Assembly (NCBI RefSeq): GCF_020329435.1
Contig: NZ_JAGKJK010000021.1
Coordinates: 1 to 64,000, forward strand
Direction of reading: 5' to 3'
DNA: 64,000 nt
From: Bradyrhizobium hereditatis
Lineage (GTDB): Bacteria > Pseudomonadota > Alphaproteobacteria > Rhizobiales > Xanthobacteraceae
Shown: positions 50,916 through 59,914 of the stretch, in pieces
Position numbering within the stretch: position 1 is the first letter of the stretch
How the letters are laid out: every line of letters starts with the position of its first letter
Made by a program: the position numbers and the translations under genes
Notes under the pieces: generated by a model
What the model was told of the DNA's origin: nothing
What the model saw: only the letters and a program-made list of their open reading frames with translations
Databases searched by the model: none

Positions 50916-51830
50916 ATGCTCGCCCATCAGCCGCCACAGATCGCTCGCGCCAACGGCATCGATATCTGCTACGAAATTTTTGGTGATCCCTCCGCGGAAC
51001 CGCTGCTCCTGATCATGGGACTTGGCGCCCAGATGATCCATTGGGAGGACGACTTTTGCCGCCAGCTCGCCGCGCGCGGCTTTCGCGTCATCCGCTTCGA
51101 CAACCGCGACATCGGCAAATCCTCCCACTTTTCCGGCGGCAAGCGCCTGACCGCGTTCGAACTGCTGAGACAGCGCTTCCTGAAGATTCCGGTTGCGTCG
51201 AGCTATAAGGTGATCGACATGGCCAAGGACACGGTCGGGCTGATGGACGTGCTCGGCATTAAATCCGCGCACCTCGTTGGCGCGTCGATGGGCGGCATGA
51301 TTGCGCAGGAAGTTGCGATCGCCTTCCCGCAGCGGGTGCGTTCGCTGACCTCGATCATGTCGACGACAGGCAATCCCAAAATCCCGCCGCCGACGCGCGA
51401 GGCCACTGCCGTGCTGATGGCGCCGCCGCCGCGCACCAAGGAAGAATATTTCGAGCGGTTCGCCAAAACCTGGAAGGTGCTGCGCGTCGGCTCGTTCCCC
51501 GAGGACGAGGCGCTCGACCCGGCGCGCGCGGCGCGTACCTGGGAGCGCGGCCTCAATCCGGCCGGCGTCGCACGGCAGTTGCGCGCGGTGCTGGCTTCCG
51601 GCAGCCGCAAGCAACGGCTGGCTCAGGTGAAGGTGCCAACGCTGGTCATCCACGGCACGGTCGATCCCCTGGTGCGCCCCGAAGGCGGCAAGGACACTGC
51701 AGCCTCGATACCCGGCGCAAAGCTCCTGATGATCGAAGGCATGGGCCACGCCCTGCCGATTCCGATGTGGCCGCAGATCATCGACGCCATCGACAAGCAC
51801 GCGCATGGCGCTGCGGCAAAGGCGGCGTAG
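50916..51830 (+). CDS. Alpha/beta hydrolase
   Basis: A 304-residue hydrolase. PLLLIMGLGAQMIHWEDDFC is the oxyanion part, FDNRDIGKSSHFSG follows, and the nucleophile is in GASMGGMIAQEVAIAFPQ. VPTLVIHGTVDPLVRPEGGKDTA gives the acid and EGMGHALPIPMWPQI the His. It belongs to the aclacinomycin-methylesterase-like group; substrate unknown. It is divergent from the PHA genes across 164 bases and converges with the spermidine-synthase-like gene. Confidence 0.88.
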   Translation: MLAHQPPQIARANGIDICYEIFGDPSAEPLLLIMGLGAQMIHWEDDFCRQLAARGFRVIRFDNRDIGKSSHFSGGKRLTAFELLRQRFLKIPVASSYKVIDMAKDTVGLMDVLGIKSAHLVGASMGGMIAQEVAIAFPQRVRSLTSIMSTTGNPKIPPPTREATAVLMAPPPRTKEEYFERFAKTWKVLRVGSFPEDEALDPARAARTWERGLNPAGVARQLRAVLASGSRKQRLAQVKVPTLVIHGTVDPLVRPEGGKDTAASIPGAKLLMIEGMGHALPIPMWPQIIDAIDKHAHGAAAKAA

Positions 51831-51844
51831 GCGCTCCATCCGGT

Positions 51845-52519
51845 CTACGCCTTACTTGCGATCCAGATGATGTGGCGCACGCCGCGGCCTTTGCCGGTGG
51901 CGCGGATGTTGATTTCGTTGACGTCGAAGCCCGCGCTGCCAAGGCGTTTTGCGAATGCGGGATTGGGTCCGGATGACCAGACCGCCAAAACGCCGCCGGG
52001 GCGCAACGCCATTCGCGCTGCGTTCAATCCGGTCGAGCTATAGAGCGCATCGTTGCCCTTGCGCGTCAGTCCCTCCGGGCCGTTGTCGACGTCGAGCAGA
52101 ATGGCGTCTAATTTTGACCGGTGCGAGCGGATGATTTCGGCGACATCGGCCTCGCGAACGGTCACGCGCGGATCATTCAGGCTATCACCAAAAATTTCCG
52201 CCATCGGGCCGCGCGCCCAGGCCACGACGGCCGGCACTAGTTCCGCCACCATGATCCTGGCCTTGCTGCCGAGCACGGCAAGCGCCGCGCGCAAGGTAAA
52301 GCCCATGCCGAGGCCGCCAATGAGCATGTGCGGGCTTGCGACCTTCTCGATTCTTTTCGCAGCGAGCGTAGCCAGCGCTTCTTCCGAGCCGGACAGACGG
52401 CTGTTCATCAGCTCGTTGCTGCCGAGCTTGATGGAGAACTCCTTGCCGCGGCGCATCAGGCGGAGTTCGTCGTCGGTGCCAGGAATGCGGGCGATGTCGA
52501 TCTTTTCCCAGGGAATCAT
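51845..52519 (-). CDS. Spermidine synthase-like methyltransferase-fold protein
   Basis: A 224-residue protein with the SAM or decarboxylated-SAM-binding fold of polyamine synthases. GGLGMGFTLRAALAVLG is the glycine-rich loop and AILLDVDNGPEGL the substrate Asp region; ARMALRPGGVLAVWSSGPN is the core strand. It is shorter than SpeE (about 290) and lacks its N-terminal beta domain, so it may be a methyltransferase or an aminopropyltransferase-like protein of unknown job. Confidence 0.8.
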   Translation of the reverse strand: MIPWEKIDIARIPGTDDELRLMRRGKEFSIKLGSNELMNSRLSGSEEALATLAAKRIEKVASPHMLIGGLGMGFTLRAALAVLGSKARIMVAELVPAVVAWARGPMAEIFGDSLNDPRVTVREADVAEIIRSHRSKLDAILLDVDNGPEGLTRKGNDALYSSTGLNAARMALRPGGVLAVWSSGPNPAFAKRLGSAGFDVNEINIRATGKGRGVRHIIWIASKA

Positions 52520-52555
52520 GCTGGGCTTTTAGCATGATCCGCCGACCCCACGCGC

Positions 52556-52671
52556 AGTCATCGTCCGGCTTGACCGGACGATCCAGTATCCCAGGGCCGC
52601 GGTTATTTGCGCGCTTCTTCACGACCGTCGCGGCGTACTGGGTCCCCCGCTTTCGCGGAGGAAGACAACGG
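52556..52671. repeat. Palindromic intergenic repeat, family E
   Basis: ATCGTCCGG-CTTGA-CCGGACGAT (52560-52582) is a perfect nine-base hairpin, followed by CCAGTATCCC and later TACTGGGTCCCCCGCTTTCG. The TCCAGTA/TACTGGG pair frames the element. One copy seen. Confidence 0.7.
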
Positions 52672-52679
52672 TGCGAGCC

Positions 52680-55600
52680 TTACCCGCCCGCCCACACATC
52701 CAGCACGTAGCGGTTCTTCGTGCCGAGATCGTCGATCCAGCGCAGGCCGGCATCGGCGCCCGCACCGGACTTCTCACGGTAGATCGCAACCAGCGCCGCC
52801 TTGACATCAGGCTCCATCCTGCCGCCATCGCCGCAGACATAGATGATCGCGCCCTCTTCGATCAGGCTCCAGACACGATCCTTCTGCGCGGCGATCTGAT
52901 GCTGCACATAGCTCTTCGGCCCGTCGCCGCGCGAGAACGCCGTATGCAGCTCAGTGATGTCGTCGGCGGCGAACGCCTTCAGCTCGTTGGCGTAGAGGAA
53001 ATCCTGTTCGGGATGGCGGCAGCCGAAGAACAGCATCGCGGGGCCGAGTTTTGCTCCTTCCGCCTTCCGGTGCGCGCGTTCCTGCAGGAAGCCGCGGAAC
53101 GGCGCGAGCCCGGTGCCCGGGCCGATCATGATCAGGGGTACCGACGGATCGTCCGGCAGGCGGAAGCCGGCCTTGGTCTCGCGCACCGTCGCATGCACGC
53201 TGTCGCCGACGCGGCGGCCGGCGAGATAGTTGGAGCACACGCCCTTGTAGATGCCGCGGCCAGAGCTTGCCGGCGCGTCGACCACACCGACGGTGACGCT
53301 GCAACGCGCAGGGTCGATCGAAGGCGACGACGAGATCGAGTAATAGCGCGGCGCCAGCAGCGATAACATTTCCAGATAGGCGTGAAACGGCAATTCGCAG
53401 GCCGGATGTTCCTCCAGGAGATCGAACACCGATTTGCGCTTGGCCAGCACGTCCAAGCGATAAAGCTCCGTGGATGCGGCATCGTCGCCGACATAGGCGA
53501 GCAGCTTCGGCTTGGTGACGGGGCAGCGCGTGTGCTCCGACATGATCTGGATCTGCTTGCGGGTCGCGATCTGCTGCAGTTCGACGAACTCGGTCAATAG
53601 CCGCCCGACCGAGACGGCATCGCCGACCGGCAATTGCGCGCGGCGGCCTTCCGCGACCTGCAGCCGTATCTGATCAGCCGGCAGGAAGCCGAAGCGGCGC
53701 GCGACGGAATCGACCAGCGCCGGATCGTTGCGCGGGACGACGCTGAGATGGTCTCCGACGCGATAAGTGATCCCGGGCGGCAGTTGCACCTCGATATGTC
53801 GGGTCGAGCGTTCGGAAGGATTGGCACCGGCCTTGCTCTGCAACTCGGAATTGACCAGCACCTTCATCGGCGCGACGCCGCCCTGCGCCACGATGGTGTG
53901 AACCGCCGAGGGCGCCACCGGTTCGATGGAATAAAGCGGCGCGTCGTCGGCACTGCGAGCGAAGCCGGAATCGACACCAAGCTCCTTCATCGCCGCGGGC
54001 GCGGCAGCCGCGAACCATTTCTCGAACTGACCGTCGAGGTCGCTGCGGGCATCGCCCTCCCCGCGGGCATAGAGGCTGCGCGCGCCATGCGCCGCCAACT
54101 GCTCGTCGATTAGACGCGGCACGGATTGATAGGTCGCGGCCCAATCGCTGTTGCCGCAGCCGAACACAGCATAGCGGACCTTCGCGAACGCATCCTTCGG
54201 CAGGCCACTATCCAGCCATTTGACGAACTGCGTGGCGTTGTCGGGAGCCGCGCCGTTATAGGAGGCGCAGAAGATGAGAAGCGCACCCTCCTCCGGCAGC
54301 TTGCCGACATAATCGTCGAGTGCGCCGAGCCGGGTCTCGAAGCCGTTGACTTCGGCGAGATCGGCAACGCGCGTCGCCAACTCTTCCGCCGTGCCGAGGT
54401 TGGAGCCGTAGAGCACCAACAGCGGCGTGTTATGTCCGGGGCGGGTGCGGGCCTGCGGCGCCGCCGCGCCCGAGGCTGCTGCCGCCACCGCAGCGCGGCC
54501 GGCGAAGGCGCCATGGTCCTTGTCGGCGCGCGGCCGCACCTTGATCTTGAAGCCGTCGGGCTTCACCGTCAGCGTTTCCTTCAGATGCATCTGGTAGCGG
54601 TGCACGTCGATCAACTTGAAACGTTGCAGGATCATGCCGATCGCGAGCGCTGCTTCGTGCATCGCAAAGCCGCGGCCGATGCAGGCGCGCTGGCCGTTGC
54701 CGAACGGTTTCCAGGCATTGATCGGCCGCCTGGCCTCCGCCTCGCGGCTGAAATTTTCGGGATCGAACACGTCCGGGTTAGGGCCCCAGACGCTGGGATC
54801 GCGGTGCAGCGCCATCACCAGAACCGTGATGAAAGTGTTCTTCTTCAGCTTGTACTTGCCGCCCCCGATGGTCTCGTCTTGAAGCGGCGTGATGCCATAG
54901 GCCGGCGCCGGCGGCCACAACCGCAGCGCCTCCTTCAAAATTTGCGTGATGTAGGTGAGCTGCGTGACCTGCTGATAGGTAGGCTTGGCGTTGATATCGG
55001 GCCCGAGCACCCGGTCGACTTCCTCATACGCCTTCTTCAGCACCTCGGGATGCTTGAGCAATGCATAGATGGTGCATGAAAGGAGCCCGCTGGTCGTCTC
55101 GTGGCCTGCGATCAGGAATGTGTTGATCTGGTAGCGGATGTTGACGTCGTCGAGCTGCTCGCCGGTGACACGGTCGACGCCGGTCATCATGGCGCCGAGC
55201 ATGTCCTTCTTGGCCTCAGCGGCGTCCGAATTGCCGCGGCGCTCGGCGATGATCTCGTCGACCATCTTGTTCATGAAGATGACGTCTTGGGCGAGCGTCT
55301 TGCGCCGCTTCTGCATCCAGAGATTTTCCAGCGGCAGGCCGCGGGTCATCATGATGGTCTCGAGCGAGCGCACCAGCGCTTCCACGAACGGGTGATAGTC
55401 GCGGCGATAGAACGAATTGAAGCGGTAATCGAAGCCGCACAGCCCGATGGTGTCGAGCGTCAGCGCCGTCATGTCCTGCACGACGTCGATTTCTTCGTCG
55501 GGGTTAAGGCGCTCCCATTTCTTGACGAGCTGCTCGGCAATGTCGACCATGCTCGGGTGATAGGATTGCATCGCGCGGTTGCCGAACGGCTGCAGCAGGA

Positions 55601-55919
55601 TGTTGTGCGCCTTGCTCCAGTTCGGCTCAGTGGTATCTGCGGTGAACAGCCCGTCGCCGCCGACCGCGCGCACGCGGCGCAGCGAGCCGCGCACCGTCTT
55701 GTCGAACCGCTTCTCGTCGGAGAGCTCGTCGATCAGGTCATGGCCGGAGACGATCACGATCGGCGCGCCCATCATGTCGAGCCAGAAGATCGGCCCGAGC
55801 TCTTTGCTCAGCCGCACCAGATGCTGCACCGGCGCGTTGGGATCGAGCGACAGCATATTGCCGACGACGGGCTTCTTCGGCGGATGCGGGATCGGGCTGA
55901 GTTTGTTGCTGGACGCCAT
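52680..55919 (-). CDS. Self-sufficient cytochrome P450-reductase fusion (CYP102/BM3 type)
   Basis: A 1079-residue fusion that hydroxylates fatty acids near the chain end using NADPH and oxygen. The P450 part (1-465) has GGDGLFT with Phe92 (like BM3 Phe87), the oxygen-binding AGHETT at 271-276, E330-x-x-R333 and the heme motif FGNGQRACIG with Cys413. An Ala/Pro-rich linker (about 470-495) joins it to a flavodoxin domain (LLVLYGSNLGTAEELATRVA), an FAD domain (YYSISSSP) and an NADPH domain (IMIGPGTGLAPFRGFLQERA). ATG 55919 has AGGAGA ten bases upstream; an earlier start adds nine residues. Neighbours are an epoxide hydrolase and a wax-ester synthase. No BM3P1/P2-type regulator is seen. Confidence 0.95.
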   Translation of the reverse strand: MASSNKLSPIPHPPKKPVVGNMLSLDPNAPVQHLVRLSKELGPIFWLDMMGAPIVIVSGHDLIDELSDEKRFDKTVRGSLRRVRAVGGDGLFTADTTEPNWSKAHNILLQPFGNRAMQSYHPSMVDIAEQLVKKWERLNPDEEIDVVQDMTALTLDTIGLCGFDYRFNSFYRRDYHPFVEALVRSLETIMMTRGLPLENLWMQKRRKTLAQDVIFMNKMVDEIIAERRGNSDAAEAKKDMLGAMMTGVDRVTGEQLDDVNIRYQINTFLIAGHETTSGLLSCTIYALLKHPEVLKKAYEEVDRVLGPDINAKPTYQQVTQLTYITQILKEALRLWPPAPAYGITPLQDETIGGGKYKLKKNTFITVLVMALHRDPSVWGPNPDVFDPENFSREAEARRPINAWKPFGNGQRACIGRGFAMHEAALAIGMILQRFKLIDVHRYQMHLKETLTVKPDGFKIKVRPRADKDHGAFAGRAAVAAAASGAAAPQARTRPGHNTPLLVLYGSNLGTAEELATRVADLAEVNGFETRLGALDDYVGKLPEEGALLIFCASYNGAAPDNATQFVKWLDSGLPKDAFAKVRYAVFGCGNSDWAATYQSVPRLIDEQLAAHGARSLYARGEGDARSDLDGQFEKWFAAAAPAAMKELGVDSGFARSADDAPLYSIEPVAPSAVHTIVAQGGVAPMKVLVNSELQSKAGANPSERSTRHIEVQLPPGITYRVGDHLSVVPRNDPALVDSVARRFGFLPADQIRLQVAEGRRAQLPVGDAVSVGRLLTEFVELQQIATRKQIQIMSEHTRCPVTKPKLLAYVGDDAASTELYRLDVLAKRKSVFDLLEEHPACELPFHAYLEMLSLLAPRYYSISSSPSIDPARCSVTVGVVDAPASSGRGIYKGVCSNYLAGRRVGDSVHATVRETKAGFRLPDDPSVPLIMIGPGTGLAPFRGFLQERAHRKAEGAKLGPAMLFFGCRHPEQDFLYANELKAFAADDITELHTAFSRGDGPKSYVQHQIAAQKDRVWSLIEEGAIIYVCGDGGRMEPDVKAALVAIYREKSGAGADAGLRWIDDLGTKNRYVLDVWAGG

Positions 55920-55945
55920 TGTCGAAGTGTCTCCTGCCTGCCTCA

Positions 55946-56033
55946 ACCGTCATTGCGAGCGAAGCGAAGCAATCCATCGTCCCCCAAACGAAAGAATGGA
56001 TTGCTTCGTCGCTTCGCTCCTCGCAATGACGGT
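55946..56033. repeat. Palindromic intergenic repeat, family D
   Basis: ACCGTCATTGCGAGCGAAG and GCAATCCAT at the left pair with ATGGATTGC and CGCTCCTCGCAATGACGGT at the right. It lies between the epoxide hydrolase and the P450 genes. Confidence 0.88.
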
Positions 56034-56049
56034 GAGATAGCCCTCTTAC

Positions 56050-57045
56050 TTAACCAAACCGCTTCCTACGCCATTCAATCAGCTTGGCGCTGACCTCGTC
56101 CGGCTTTTCCTGCTGCGTCCAATGGCCGCTGTCGCGCACGAGATATTTTTCAAGATCGGGGACAAGCCGCTCCATGCCTTCGGTGGCCGACGGCGGCAGC
56201 ACGGCATCGTTCTCGGCCATGATCATCAGCGACGGCACGCGGACCGTGTGATCGAGCCCCTCTGAGCGCTGCCAATTGCGCGAAAAATTGCGATACCAGT
56301 TGATGCCGCCGGTGAAGCCGGTCTTGGTGAAGGTGTCGACGAACACCTTCTTCTCCTCCGCCGACAGGATCGGCGTGCGCGGATCGTGCTTGGCATCGTA
56401 ATTCGCGATCATCTGCGGAAACGCCAGATTGAGCCGCGCCGAAGCGCCGACGCCGGCAATCGGCTGTTCCTCCGGCGTGCCCGGGGGCCGTGCCACCGGC
56501 TTGCGCATGAACGCGTCAAATGTCTGCTCTACCCGGCTGCCGAAAATCCTGTCAGGCTCGCGGCCAGGGTCCTGGAATTGCACGATGTACATCTTGTCGC
56601 CGAAGCGCTGCCGAAACAGTTCGATCGGATCGGCGGGCATGCGATCCCAATGCGGCGTGTTGACGCCGACGACGCCGGCCACACGACTAAGATGGCGCAG
56701 CGGCATCTGCCAGACGACGAAGCCGCCCCAGTCGTGACCGACGAAGATCGCCTTGTCGATCTTGAGATGATCGAGCAGGCCGACGAGATCGCCAGTCAGA
56801 TGCTCCATGTCATAGTCCTCGACCGCCTCGGGGCGATCGGTCGCGCCATAGCCGCGCTGATCCGGCGCAATCACCCGGATGCCGGCCTCACTCAGCGCCT
56901 TGATCTGGTGACGCCAGGAAAAGGCCAGCTCCGGCCAGCCATGGCAGAGGATGACCGGCGGCGTGTCGGTTTTGGGCCCTGCTTCGTAGTAGCCCATGCG
57001 GATTCCGTTCACCTGGGCGAACTGAAGTGGCGGCATTTCAATCAT
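56050..57045 (-). CDS. Epoxide hydrolase (alpha/beta hydrolase, Asp nucleophile)
   Basis: A 331-residue soluble epoxide hydrolase-type protein. HGWPELAFSWRHQ holds the HGxP motif at 35-38, and the nucleophile is Asp105 in GHDWGG, as needed for epoxides (or haloalkanes). The charge-relay Asp lies near MAENDAVLPPSA and the His in RDSGHWTQQEKP. It uses ATG 57045 with AGGA about eight bases upstream. It is upstream of the P450 gene on the same strand and 11 bases past the wax-ester synthase gene; it could open epoxides made from unsaturated fatty acids by the P450 (inferred). Confidence 0.9.
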   Translation of the reverse strand: MIEMPPLQFAQVNGIRMGYYEAGPKTDTPPVILCHGWPELAFSWRHQIKALSEAGIRVIAPDQRGYGATDRPEAVEDYDMEHLTGDLVGLLDHLKIDKAIFVGHDWGGFVVWQMPLRHLSRVAGVVGVNTPHWDRMPADPIELFRQRFGDKMYIVQFQDPGREPDRIFGSRVEQTFDAFMRKPVARPPGTPEEQPIAGVGASARLNLAFPQMIANYDAKHDPRTPILSAEEKKVFVDTFTKTGFTGGINWYRNFSRNWQRSEGLDHTVRVPSLMIMAENDAVLPPSATEGMERLVPDLEKYLVRDSGHWTQQEKPDEVSAKLIEWRRKRFG

Positions 57046-57056
57046 CGGTAAGATTC

Positions 57057-58604
57057 CTACTCGGCAGCGCCCTTGATTTCGGAAGGCGGCGGCGCGTAGG
57101 CCGCCTCCAGCGCGTCAAACTCGCCAGGCAGCATGTTGCAGAGAACCTGGACATGCGGAATAATGTTGGCGCCGGCGATGAATCCGAAATCGAGCTGGTC
57201 GCGATAGCTCTGCACGGTGATGTTGAGCGCGATGCCATGCGTCGAGATCGACACCGGGTAAATGTGCAACAGCTCGGCCCCGGCGGCATACAGCGTCTGC
57301 CGCGGCCCTGGCACGTTTGATACCGTGATGTTGGCCGCCGGCGGCAACACGTCGGAGAGGTTGGAGCGGCTATAGAGCAGCGCAAGGATCTGGGTCACGA
57401 TCGGCGCGCCCAGCATCGAGAGGTTGGAGACTTGCGGCATCAAGCCCCGCAGCGGATGCGACATCTCCTTCGACTTGGTGGATTGCGCGATGATGGTTTC
57501 CAGTCGCGTTTTTGGATCGTCGACATTGGTGGCGATCGAGCAGATCATGCCGAACACCTGGTTATTGGCATCGGCATTGCCCTCCTCGCGCAGCGATATC
57601 GGCACTGCCGCCGTCAGGGATTTGTTCGGCAGCCCGCCCTGGCTGATGAGATATCGCCGCACCACGCCGGAAGCCAGCGCCAGCACGACATCGTTGAGCT
57701 TGCCGCCGGACGCCTTCGCCAGCGCTTTGGCGCGCGACAGCGAGATCGAGACACCGGCAAAGCTGCGCTCCGACGAGATCGTCTTGTTGAGGATGGTCGG
57801 CGGCGAGGTCATGCTGGCGAGGCTATCGCGCGATTTCGGATCGGAAATCTTGCCGACCACATCGGTAAGAGACTTGAGCACCGTCGGCACGCTGCTGGCG
57901 AACTTCACCGCAGTCTCGATCTGGAACATGGCATTGTCGAACAGGATCGAGCCGAGATCGCTTTTGCCCGTGCGCGGCAGTTCGAGGCTCTTTGGCGCCG
58001 CCTTGGCGTCGAACGGCTGGGTCCAGAGCTGCTGATAGGAATCGATCAGGTTGGCGGCGATGTCACGCGGCTCCGGCGCCACCTTGCGCGCCGTCGGCGG
58101 ATCGACCTGACGCGGCACCGGCGTGATGTCATAGATCATGCTGGTGAGCGCCGCACCGGCGCCGCCGTCGATGCAGGCATGGTGCATCTTGGAGTAAAGC
58201 CCGATCTCGTTGTCCTTCATGCCTTCGAAGACATAGAACTCCCAGAGCGGACGGGCGCGATTGAGCAGCTTGGCATGCATCCAGCCGACGATGCGCTCCA
58301 GCGTCGCGCGGTCGCGCGGCTCCGGCAGGCTGGCGCGGAAAATGTGGCGGTCGATGTCGAACTGGTCGTCCTCGACCCATGACGGGTGATCGATGTCGAG
58401 CGGCGCCTTCTCCAGGCGGGCTTTCAGGATCGGTGCGATGTGCAGCCGCGAGGCGATCATCGCCTTGAACTCTTCGAAGAAGTCGCCCTTGTAGCCTTCT
58501 GGCAGGCGGAAGATCGCCATGCTGCCGACGTGCATCGGCATCTCAGGCGTTTCCAGATAAAGGAACGACGCGTCCAGCGACGACAGTTTCTTGGCGTCCG
58601 CCAT
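57057..58604 (-). CDS. Wax ester synthase / diacylglycerol acyltransferase (WS/DGAT)
   Basis: A 515-residue acyltransferase that makes wax esters or triacylglycerol from acyl-CoA. The catalytic motif HHACIDG is at 141-147; LSSLDASFLYLETPEMPMHVG near the N-terminus and KLNDVVLALASGVVRRYL, then NVPGPRQTLYAAGAELLHIYPVS, are family signatures. It is membrane-associated. With the PHA synthase, it suggests two kinds of carbon store. It is followed closely by the epoxide hydrolase. Confidence 0.94.
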   Translation of the reverse strand: MADAKKLSSLDASFLYLETPEMPMHVGSMAIFRLPEGYKGDFFEEFKAMIASRLHIAPILKARLEKAPLDIDHPSWVEDDQFDIDRHIFRASLPEPRDRATLERIVGWMHAKLLNRARPLWEFYVFEGMKDNEIGLYSKMHHACIDGGAGAALTSMIYDITPVPRQVDPPTARKVAPEPRDIAANLIDSYQQLWTQPFDAKAAPKSLELPRTGKSDLGSILFDNAMFQIETAVKFASSVPTVLKSLTDVVGKISDPKSRDSLASMTSPPTILNKTISSERSFAGVSISLSRAKALAKASGGKLNDVVLALASGVVRRYLISQGGLPNKSLTAAVPISLREEGNADANNQVFGMICSIATNVDDPKTRLETIIAQSTKSKEMSHPLRGLMPQVSNLSMLGAPIVTQILALLYSRSNLSDVLPPAANITVSNVPGPRQTLYAAGAELLHIYPVSISTHGIALNITVQSYRDQLDFGFIAGANIIPHVQVLCNMLPGEFDALEAAYAPPPSEIKGAAE

Positions 58605-58760
58605 ATTTTCCTCCCGCAGTAGAAAAACGCGGCGCCTTGGCGGCGCTTCTGGCGTCTGAAATGTCTTTGTTATTGGAGCATATCCGAAGACCGCTAGCCA
58701 TCCCGCATCGATTGCAGGGCGGGACCTTTCCAGATCATGCCCTAAAGCCGGGGCGTGGGT

Positions 58761-59561
58761 TTACGATTGTGCATTTTCAGGCGGGCCATAGGCAATGGCA
58801 AAAGGTCCTGATCGGTCAAAATGCTTGAATTTGCCCTCCGGCTGCGCCAGCCGGTCGGCCACCGCCCACAATGCTGCGGGATTGACGCCGAGCCCGATAT
58901 GGCTTGCGAAGTACACCTCGATGTTTTCGGCCGTCGCGGAGGGACGCAACAGGCTGGTGCGCCAGTTCACGATGCCGTCGGTGCGGGAATAGATCGAGGT
59001 CGCCGGCACCGGCAGGTCACCCGCGATCGCCGCGCGGATTTCAGGAAAGTCGTCGACGGTCTCCCCTGACAGCGCCTCGTATAGCCGGGTCGCGTTGGTC
59101 GCCCGGATGTCATTGGCGAACGGGCTGCCGAGCGTGATCACCGAGCGCACGATCTCCGGCATCTGCACTGCGAGATCGCGCGCATAGACGCCGCCCAGAC
59201 TCCAACCGACGAGGCTGACCTTGCGTCCTGTCGATTCATAAATGCTCCGCACGAGATCGCGCAACGCGCCGCGCTTGGAAGCGACACCGCCGAAATTGCG
59301 ACCCATGTTCCAGGCATGGGCATCGTAACCGAGTTCTCTGAGGTAGCGCCGCATCGGCGCCATCGAAATATCGCTGGCGAGAAAGCCCGGCAGCGCCAGC
59401 ACGGGATGCCCATCGCCCTTCGGCGCGCGCAACAACAGCGGCGACAGCAAGAGGCTCGAATTCAATTCGAACAGGCCTCTCGCCTCCGCGAGCATCAGGA
59501 ACAGGCTCGGCGGCCGAAGCCTTTGCTCTTCCGTCGCCACCCCGCCCTCCGCGATGGACAC
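58761..59561 (-). CDS. Alpha/beta hydrolase, paralogue of the gene at 45532-46302
   Basis: A 266-residue hydrolase. DGHPVLALPGFLASDISMAPM is the oxyanion region, VGWSLGGVYARDLA the nucleophile elbow, and SVITLGSPFANDIRATNA and SIYSRTDGIVNW (acid) follow; the His lies in FASHIGLGVNPAALWAVADRL. The start is GTG 59561, directly after the TAA of the DUF6489 gene (no bases between), so the two are likely co-translated. A lipid-ester substrate is a guess from the storage-lipid setting. Confidence 0.87.
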   Translation of the reverse strand: MSIAEGGVATEEQRLRPPSLFLMLAEARGLFELNSSLLLSPLLLRAPKGDGHPVLALPGFLASDISMAPMRRYLRELGYDAHAWNMGRNFGGVASKRGALRDLVRSIYESTGRKVSLVGWSLGGVYARDLAVQMPEIVRSVITLGSPFANDIRATNATRLYEALSGETVDDFPEIRAAIAGDLPVPATSIYSRTDGIVNWRTSLLRPSATAENIEVYFASHIGLGVNPAALWAVADRLAQPEGKFKHFDRSGPFAIAYGPPENAQS

Positions 59562-59816
59562 TTATTTCTTGTCCTTCTGAGCCAGGCCGCCGAGGCCCGC
59601 CATGGTCACGAACATATCCTGGAACCGTTCGGCGATCTTCGGATCGAACGTGAACCAGCTCTGGATCAGCGACTCAGGCGAAACCTTCTCGATATTGGCC
59701 ATCACCTGCTGCTGCATCTTATCCATCACGGCGGTCTGCATCGGCGAGACGTCGGGCAATCCAAAGAACTGCCTGGCCTCCAGCGGCGTGCAATCGATTT
59801 CCACGTTAACTTTCAT
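59562..59816 (-). CDS. DUF6489-family small protein
   Basis: An 84-residue protein. MKVNVEIDCTPLEARQFFGLPD is the family N-terminus, followed by a mostly helical part with MDKMQQQVMANIEKVSPESL and a Lys-rich C-terminus. ATG 59816 has GAGGAG about five bases upstream, which rules out a longer frame. Function unknown. The length and helical pattern are phasin- or PhaE-like in a loose sense only. It precedes the hydrolase gene directly. Confidence 0.85.
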   Translation of the reverse strand: MKVNVEIDCTPLEARQFFGLPDVSPMQTAVMDKMQQQVMANIEKVSPESLIQSWFTFDPKIAERFQDMFVTMAGLGGLAQKDKK

Positions 59817-59914
59817 GACCGCTCCTCTTGCTGGCTTCCCTGCAGTATCGCCACGATGGCCCTGATCGCGCAAGGAAAAGACCTGGGCCCCGGCCCCCTC
59901 AATTCCCGATATGG

